From contig NZ_JALHQI010000005.1 in assembly GCF_022842045.1 (NCBI RefSeq), positions 1 through 64,000 on the forward strand: 64,000 bases of DNA, read 5' to 3'. Of this stretch, positions 58,391 through 64,000 are shown piece by piece. Under the pieces are notes generated by a model, which was not told the DNA's origin, ran no database searches, and saw nothing but the letters and a program-made list of their open reading frames with translations. How positions within the stretch are numbered: the stretch's first letter is position 1; every line of letters starts with the position of its first letter. A program made the translations under genes and the position numbers. The DNA comes from Arenimonas sp. (GTDB lineage Bacteria > Pseudomonadota > Gammaproteobacteria > Xanthomonadales > Xanthomonadaceae).

Positions 58391-60394
58391 ATGAACTTGC
58401 GCACCCCTTGTCCGCTCATTCCCCGCTTGTCCGTTCTTGCGTTCGGCTGCGTGCTGGCGCTGGTCGCGGGCTGGCCCGCTGCACCTGCGCAAGCCGCCGT
58501 CCGCAACGCCGAGGACCTGCTGATCGTCGACTGCCTGCTGCCCGGGCAGATCCGCCGCCTGGGTCGCCAGGCCACGTACCTCAGCGCTCGCCGCCCGGTT
58601 CGCACCACGCAGGCCGACTGCCAGATTCGCGGCGGCGAGTACGTCTCCTACGATCGCGCCAACTACCAGACCGCGCTCAAGGTCTGGCTCGAGGGTGCGA
58701 TGTCCGGCGATGCCGAGGCGCAGAACAACGTCGGCGAGATTTATTCCAAGGGCCTCGGCACCGCGCCCGACTACGGCATGGCCTTCCAGTGGTTCAAGAA
58801 GGCCGCGGACCAGGGCTACGGCCGCGCCAAGATCAACCTCGGCTACCTTTACGAGCAGGGCCTGGGCGTCGAGCGCGACCAGGCCGCGGCGCTGAACCTC
58901 TACCGCGAGGCCTCGGGCATCGAGGACGAACTGATGTACGCCTCCGTGGTGCAGGTCGAGATCAAGGCGCGCGACCAGAAGATCACCGGCCTCGAGCAGC
59001 AGGTGCAGGCCGGCGAGGCCGAGTCGGCCGCGCTGCGCGAGCAGGTGCGCCAGCTGCAGCAGGAACTTGCGCAGCGACGCAGCGCGCTCGCCGACGCCCG
59101 GCGCCAGCTGTCCGACACCCAGGCCAAGCTGGCGCAGGCGCGCCAGCAGCAGGACGACGAGCTCACCAAGCTGCTCGAGAACCAGCTGCTGGCGCAGGAA
59201 GAACAGATCAACAGCCAGCGCACCCAACTCGCTTCGCTCGAGCAGCGTGCGGGTGCGTCGGCGGGCGGCGTTTATGCCGCGGCGCCGATGCTGGAAATCC
59301 TCGACCCGGTCTTCGTCGCCACCCGCGGCCGCAACACCGCGGTCTACCGCGGAGGCCCCGGCAAGCGCCAGGTGGTCGGGCGGGTGACCGCGCCGGAGCG
59401 CGTCGGCGCGATTACGGTCAACGGCCAGCCGGCGCCGCTCAACGCCAGCGGCGGCTTCAGCGCCGAGATCGAGGTGCCTGCGGGCGGTGCGCAGGTGCAG
59501 GTCGCCGCCACCGACAAGGCTGGCGGGCGCGCCGAGCTGGCCTTCACCCTGCTGCCGCAGGCGGCGGCCGCCCCGGTCTCCGGCGCGTCGCCGGCGGGCG
59601 ACGGCAAGCTGCCGCGCGGGGTCAGCCTCGGGCGCTACTACGCGGTGGTGATCGGCAACAACAGCTACCGCGATCCGGCCTATCCCACGCTCACCAGCGC
59701 CGCCAACGACGCCAACGCGGTGGCCGCGCTGCTGCGCGAGCGCTACGGCTACGACGCCAGCCTGGTGCTCAACGGCGGCCGGCTCGAGATACTCACCGCG
59801 CTCAACGAAATGCGCGAGAAGCTCAAGCCCGAGGACAACCTGCTGGTCTATTACGCGGGCCACGGCGAGATCGACGCGCGCGGCCGGGGCTACTGGGTGC
59901 CCAGCGACGGCGCCGCCAACGCCGAGAAGACCTGGATATCGAACGCGGCCATCAGCGACATCCTCAACACCATCCCGGCGCGGCACGTGCTGGTGGTGGC
60001 CGACTCCTGCTACTCGGGCACGATGACCCGGGCCTCGGTGCCCACCTTCGACCCGGGCTCGATGGCGCCGGGGCAGTGGGACGGCTGGGTCAAGGCCATG
60101 GCCGATGGCCGATCGCGCACGGCCCTGACCTCGGGCGGCGTGCAGCCGGTGCCCGACACCGGCTCGGGCCGCCACAGCTACTTCGCCCGCGCCTTCCTGA
60201 ACGTGCTGCAGGACAACAACCGCCTCCTCGAGGGCCAGCGCCTGTTCCGGGAGGTTTCGACCGCGCTGGCGCTGGGCGCCATCGACGCCTCGGTCCCGCA
60301 GGTGCCGCAGTACTCGCCGATCCGGTTCGCCGGCCACGAAAGCGGCGAGTTCTTCTTCCTGCCCAAGGGCGCCGGGAGCCGGTCGGGCCCCTGA
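58391..60394 (+). CDS. Secreted caspase-like (C14) protein with Sel1 repeats and coiled coil
   Basis: A 667-residue protein. Signal peptide 1-36 (cleavage near AQA). Sel1-like repeats at about 90-175 (DAEAQNNVGEIYSKGLG, GYGRAKINLGYLYEQGLGV), a Gln/Arg/Ala coiled coil at about 190-288, a small beta domain at about 300-390, and a caspase fold at about 412-650 with the His/Cys dyad: His491 in YYAGHGEID and Cys540 in DSCYSGTM. The ATG at 58391 is preferred over 58385 because GGAG at 58379-58382 is 8 bases away. Divergent from the barrel gene by 109 bases. Substrates and activation are unknown. Confidence 0.88.
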   Translation: MNLRTPCPLIPRLSVLAFGCVLALVAGWPAAPAQAAVRNAEDLLIVDCLLPGQIRRLGRQATYLSARRPVRTTQADCQIRGGEYVSYDRANYQTALKVWLEGAMSGDAEAQNNVGEIYSKGLGTAPDYGMAFQWFKKAADQGYGRAKINLGYLYEQGLGVERDQAAALNLYREASGIEDELMYASVVQVEIKARDQKITGLEQQVQAGEAESAALREQVRQLQQELAQRRSALADARRQLSDTQAKLAQARQQQDDELTKLLENQLLAQEEQINSQRTQLASLEQRAGASAGGVYAAAPMLEILDPVFVATRGRNTAVYRGGPGKRQVVGRVTAPERVGAITVNGQPAPLNASGGFSAEIEVPAGGAQVQVAATDKAGGRAELAFTLLPQAAAAPVSGASPAGDGKLPRGVSLGRYYAVVIGNNSYRDPAYPTLTSAANDANAVAALLRERYGYDASLVLNGGRLEILTALNEMREKLKPEDNLLVYYAGHGEIDARGRGYWVPSDGAANAEKTWISNAAISDILNTIPARHVLVVADSCYSGTMTRASVPTFDPGSMAPGQWDGWVKAMADGRSRTALTSGGVQPVPDTGSGRHSYFARAFLNVLQDNNRLLEGQRLFREVSTALALGAIDASVPQVPQYSPIRFAGHESGEFFFLPKGAGSRSGP

Positions 60395-60463
60395 GGCTGG
60401 CGCAACGGCCCGGGCCACCCTATAATTCGCGGCCCCGGCGGTGCGACCGCTACGCCGGGGTCC

Positions 60464-60553
<90 letters not shown>

Positions 60554-60560
60554 TATCAGG

Positions 60561-60589
60561 AAAAAAGGCCCCTTCGGGGGCCTTTTTTT
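60561..60589 (+). terminator. Intrinsic terminator after tRNA-Ser
   Basis: AAAAAAGGCCCC and GGGGCCTTTTTTT pair around TTCG: a long symmetrical stem with an uninterrupted T-run. Confidence 0.9.
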
Positions 60590-60683
60590 GTGCCCGGCGA
60601 AACGCCGCCGCGGTCGTTGTTATCGGCGGCCCGCTACGTGAGAATCGAGGCCACGCTTCCCATTCCCCCCGCAGGAAATGAAC

Positions 60684-63600
60684 ATGCAGGCTGCTATCCG
60701 GGTATTCATCGTGGCCCTAGGCCTGTTCGTTCCCATCGCGCGATCCGAAGCTGCTTCGCCCGTCCCGCGCGAAGACGATACGCCTGCACTGGCGACCTAC
60801 CTGGTGTCGTTCGAGGAACCGGCCGCGGCGCGCTTCCGCGGCTTTGAGCCCGCCGACAAGGCGCGACCGCGGCTGGCCGCCACCAGCCCCCTGGCCATCG
60901 GTGCCCGCAAGTACGAGTCGCGCAGCCTCGAGGCCCGGGCCTACGTGGCCTACCTGGACGAGCAGCGCGAGGCGCGCCTCGCGGAAGCGGCCCGGCGCCT
61001 GGGCCGCCCGCTGCAGCCCCGCTACACCTACACCCATGCGATGAACGGCATGGCGGTGGCGTTGACCGCCGAAGAGGCCAGGCAGCTGGCCCGCATGCCT
61101 GGCGTGCGCCGCGTGACGCCGGATTTCAGGCGCTTCCTGCAGGCGGACCGGGGTCCGCAGTGGATCAAGGCAGACCAGGTCTGGAGCGGCGCCGCGACCG
61201 GCACGGCCAACCGCGGCGAGGGCGTCATCGTTGGCGTCATCGACAGCGGCATCAACCGGGCCCACTCGGCGTTCGCGGGAACCGGCATCACCAATCCGCT
61301 CGGCAGCTTCCGGGGCTACTGCGCTTCCACCCCGGCCGCCTGCAATTCCAAGCTCATCGGCCTCTGGGACTTCACCACCAGCGCCCTTGGCAACACCACC
61401 GACCCGGTGGATACCGATGGCCACGGCACCCATATCGCCAGCATCGCGGTGGGCAACGCGTTCGTGCGTTCGGGCACCACCTACAGCGGCGTGGCGCCGC
61501 GCGCCAACCTGATCGCGTACAAGGCCTGCGGCGCCACCGGGTGCGAAGGCAGCGCGCTGGTGGCGGCCATCAACCAGGCCGTCGCGGACGGGGTGGACGT
61601 CATCAACTATTCCCTCAGCGGCGACCCGGTGGATCCGTGGCTGGCGATCGGTGGTGCCATCAACGACGACAGCGAGGCGCTGCTGGCCGCGCGGGAAGCC
61701 GGCATCGTGGCGGCCGTCGCGGCCGGCGACGATGGCCCGACCCGCGGCTCGGTCGGCACGCCCGGCAATTCGCCCTGGGTCATGGCGGTGGCGGCCGCGA
61801 GCCACGACCGCACCGGTCCGGGCGACCGGTTGGACGGATTCAGCGCGCGTGGGCCCGTGGTGCCGCTGAGCGTCACCAAGCCCGACCTCACGGCGCCGGG
61901 CGTGTCGATCATCGCCGCGGGCCGCACTTTCGGCGATCCGGTCAGCGTGGCGGTGTTCTCCGGCACGTCGGCCTCCACGCCGTTCGTCGCCGGCGCCGCG
62001 GCGCTGGTGCGTTCGGTCAATCCGTCGGCGAACGCCAGCGCTGTCGTGTCTTCCCTGATGCTGACCGCGCGCAGCTCGGTCACCGAGGGTGGCGTCGCCA
62101 CCACGCCGCACGCCCAGGGCGCCGGCATGCTGGACGTTGCCAAGGCGGTGAGGGCAGGGGTGTTCCTGGACGTCGCGCCGGGCGCGTTCAACCTGCCGGT
62201 GGCCAGCCCGTACACGGGCGGCGCGGACGCGCTGAACCTGCCCACCCTTGCCCACGGTGCCTGCTACCGCACCTGCAGCCTTACCCGCACTTTCAAGCTG
62301 ATGCCCGGGGCCAACCCGGCGGGGTATGCGATCAGCGCCACGATGGATGCCGCGGGGGCGCAACTGTCGCCCAGCCTCAACGCGTTCACCAGCAGTGCCG
62401 GCGGCCAGGCCGTGGTGTTTACCGCCAACGTCGACGCGCCGGCGCTGGTGGGGCGTTGGGTGCATGGCCGCGTCACGCTGACCAATACCTCCGGGGATGG
62501 GCGGCCCAACCTCGTGCTGCCGGTTTCCATTTACGTGTCGCCGTTCGCGACCCAGGCCGCCGAGTTGGCCCTGTCGGGCATCGCGCGATCCGTCACGCGC
62601 GAGCGCGACGCGTTCGACGTGGAGGTCAGCGACCTGGTCGCGCTGCCCAGCGCCCGCTTCGTCGCGACGCCGTTGGTGGAGCCTGAAATCACCACGCAGG
62701 CCATCGCGGCCGGCACCCGGCAGCTGCGCCTGGTCAATATTCCGGCCACGCCCGCGGGCCAGCCTGCGGTCAGGTACCGGCTGCGCGCCAGCTCGGTCGC
62801 CGCCGTGGCCGGGCTGCAGCTGGCCGTCGGTCGCGATACCGACGGCGATTCCCTGCCCGACGCCAACGAAGCGGTCTGCGGCTCGCTGTGGTCGTACGCC
62901 AGCGAAACCTGCCAGTTCGAAGTGATGAGCGAGGCGGCGCCGGTCCGCTACTGGATTGCGCTGCAAAGCGAGAGCGCGGTGGCCATTACCGCCACGCTCG
63001 AGTCGTTCGTGGTGCCGCTGCAGGCCATGCCCGCCAGCAACCTGGCCGCCACCGGACCCGGGCGCACGGCGCCGGGCGAAACCTTCAGCCTGCGCCTGGT
63101 CTACGACGACCCGTCCCTGGTCGCGGGCGAGGTGCGCGTGGGCTACGTGCTGGTGCAGCCTTCGGCCGGCAACACGGCCATCGAGGTGCCGGTGCGCCTG
63201 ACGCGAAGCGGCGCCAGCTTCGAGCCCTTCGCGCTTGCCAACGGCGTGGCCCGCGCCGTCACGCTGCCCGCAGGCAGCAGCCATCGCGGTCTGTATTTCG
63301 ACGTCCCGCCGCATGCCACGGCCGTGCAGTTCAGCACCTCGGGCAGCACCGGCAACGTGGACCTGTACGTTGCGCGCGTGGCGTCGCCTGCCGGGCCGGC
63401 CATCGCCGAGGCCCCGGCCTGGGACAACAATGCCGCCCTGCGCGCCGCCACGGCCGGCGGCAATGAAACCCTTGTGGTCTCCGGCGGCAACCTCGCGCCG
63501 GGCCGTTGGTACGTGGTGCCGGTGAACCCCACGGGGGGCACGCTGGACGCCTCGGTGACGGCCACGGTCACGGCCCAGGGCGCCCGGCCGGGCTTCCTCT

Positions 63601-64000
63601 CGGGCCAGTACGTGAACCTGGCGCGCGACGGGCACGGCATCTTCGTGGATTTCGCCGGCCCGCAGGGGGCCCCCGACCAGTGGGTGACGGTCTGGTACAC
63701 GTACCTCGAGGACGGCACGCCGACCTGGTATTACTCGCAGGGCGCATCGCCGTCGGCGCCGGGCATCTGGCGGGCGGAGCTGTTCCGCGTCACCTGGGAC
63801 GGCGGCGGCACGCACGCGGTGGACGTGGGCGACGTGGTCATCACCGAGACCGGCGCGCAGTCGATGACCTTCAGCTTCAACCTCGACGGCAAGAGTGGCT
63901 TCGAACCGATGGTCCGGGTCGGCGGCGGCAGTTGCCCCACGTTCAACGGCCAGGCGCTGGACGCCAGCGGCCACTGGTATTCCCCCAGCCTGGCCGGCTT
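60684..64000 (+). CDS. Secreted S8 (subtilisin-like) serine peptidase, C-terminus off the window
   Basis: An open frame of at least 1105 codons with no stop before the right edge, hence missing from the ORF track. The ATG at 60684 has AGGA 7 bases upstream and gives signal peptide MQAAIRVFIVALGLFVPIA; the in-frame ATG at 60678 is too close. An I9-type propeptide (TYLVSFEEPAAARF, YTYTHAMNGMAVALT) precedes the S8 domain: Asp187 in GVIDSGIN, His247 in DGHGTHIAS, Ser429 in SGTSASTPFVAG. The usual oxyanion Asn is replaced: AAGDDGP, Asp349. Downstream are beta-rich regions, a PPC domain near 63230-63580 and a GQYVNLARDGHGIFVDF module common in Xanthomonad exoproteins. Confidence 0.88.
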   Translation, partial: MQAAIRVFIVALGLFVPIARSEAASPVPREDDTPALATYLVSFEEPAAARFRGFEPADKARPRLAATSPLAIGARKYESRSLEARAYVAYLDEQREARLAEAARRLGRPLQPRYTYTHAMNGMAVALTAEEARQLARMPGVRRVTPDFRRFLQADRGPQWIKADQVWSGAATGTANRGEGVIVGVIDSGINRAHSAFAGTGITNPLGSFRGYCASTPAACNSKLIGLWDFTTSALGNTTDPVDTDGHGTHIASIAVGNAFVRSGTTYSGVAPRANLIAYKACGATGCEGSALVAAINQAVADGVDVINYSLSGDPVDPWLAIGGAINDDSEALLAAREAGIVAAVAAGDDGPTRGSVGTPGNSPWVMAVAAASHDRTGPGDRLDGFSARGPVVPLSVTKPDLTAPGVSIIAAGRTFGDPVSVAVFSGTSASTPFVAGAAALVRSVNPSANASAVVSSLMLTARSSVTEGGVATTPHAQGAGMLDVAKAVRAGVFLDVAPGAFNLPVASPYTGGADALNLPTLAHGACYRTCSLTRTFKLMPGANPAGYAISATMDAAGAQLSPSLNAFTSSAGGQAVVFTANVDAPALVGRWVHGRVTLTNTSGDGRPNLVLPVSIYVSPFATQAAELALSGIARSVTRERDAFDVEVSDLVALPSARFVATPLVEPEITTQAIAAGTRQLRLVNIPATPAGQPAVRYRLRASSVAAVAGLQLAVGRDTDGDSLPDANEAVCGSLWSYASETCQFEVMSEAAPVRYWIALQSESAVAITATLESFVVPLQAMPASNLAATGPGRTAPGETFSLRLVYDDPSLVAGEVRVGYVLVQPSAGNTAIEVPVRLTRSGASFEPFALANGVARAVTLPAGSSHRGLYFDVPPHATAVQFSTSGSTGNVDLYVARVASPAGPAIAEAPAWDNNAALRAATAGGNETLVVSGGNLAPGRWYVVPVNPTGGTLDASVTATVTAQGARPGFLSGQYVNLARDGHGIFVDFAGPQGAPDQWVTVWYTYLEDGTPTWYYSQGASPSAPGIWRAELFRVTWDGGGTHAVDVGDVVITETGAQSMTFSFNLDGKSGFEPMVRVGGGSCPTFNGQALDASGHWYSPSLAG

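Noticed and set aside
60717-63974. 1085-codon minus-strand ORF at the right edge
   Set aside because: Antisense to the subtilase frame, which carries a signal peptide and an S8 triad. The minus ORF is Arg/Gly/Ala/His-rich with no domain.

Overview
The window is about 64 kb of very GC-rich chromosomal DNA from a gammaproteobacterium of the Xanthomonadales (Lysobacter/Luteimonas/Xanthomonas type). I infer this from protein character, from gene orders, and from a 19-bp LexA box of the Xanthomonad form (TTAGTAGTATTACTACTAA) in front of lexA; genus cannot be fixed without a database. Almost all of it is dense core genome with short gaps, frequent 4-bp stop/start overlaps and frequent GTG or TTG starts. 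I see no insertion sequence, prophage, plasmid function or CRISPR array.

Layout. 1-7 kb: a partial rsxC (runs off the left edge), an enoyl-CoA hydratase, a secreted FKBP isomerase, a coupled trio (DUF1289, Nudix CoA pyrophosphatase, sulfurtransferase), a reverse operon (DUF4139 protein, enoyl-CoA isomerase, lipoprotein) and a periplasmic copper chaperone. 7-12.5 kb: uvrA with an overlapping thioesterase, then rplU-rpmA-obgE and rpsT. 12.6-19.5 kb: murJ-ribF-ileS-lspA-ispH. 19.6-27 kb: a DUF2383 protein, tRNA-Thr, radA, a heptamer tandem repeat, a ccsA-like gene divergent from ffh, rpsP-rimM-trmD-rplS, and hslR. 27-36 kb: amidohydrolase, mutS, a BlaI/M56-type pair with two operator dyads, pncC, and the SOS operon lexA-recA-recX. 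36-46.7 kb: alaS, csrA, seven tRNA genes, tig-clpP-clpX-lon and an HU gene. 46.7-53.7 kb: tRNA-Val, tRNA-Asp, ppiD, fabI, mltD-gloB, and yafS-rnhA-dnaQ.

53.7-64 kb is the most unusual part. It has a membrane Ser/Thr kinase, convergent with a PP2C phosphatase that is coupled to an outer-membrane barrel protein with Ig-like domains. Divergent from these is a secreted Sel1/coiled-coil/caspase-like protease. After a tRNA-Ser comes a secreted subtilase that runs off the right edge; it carries Asp where the oxyanion-hole Asn is expected.

The ORF track misses both edge genes (rsxC and the subtilase) because they lack a start or stop inside the window. It also lists many long antisense shadows typical of high-GC DNA. 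Several starts were moved inward from the track using ribosome binding sites, stop/start overlaps and family N-termini. Regulatory sites seen include several sigma70-type promoters, a sigma32-like promoter before lon, two BlaI/MecI-like dyads, a LexA operator overlapping the lexA start codon, and several -10 elements placed so close to start codons that leaderless mRNAs are likely.
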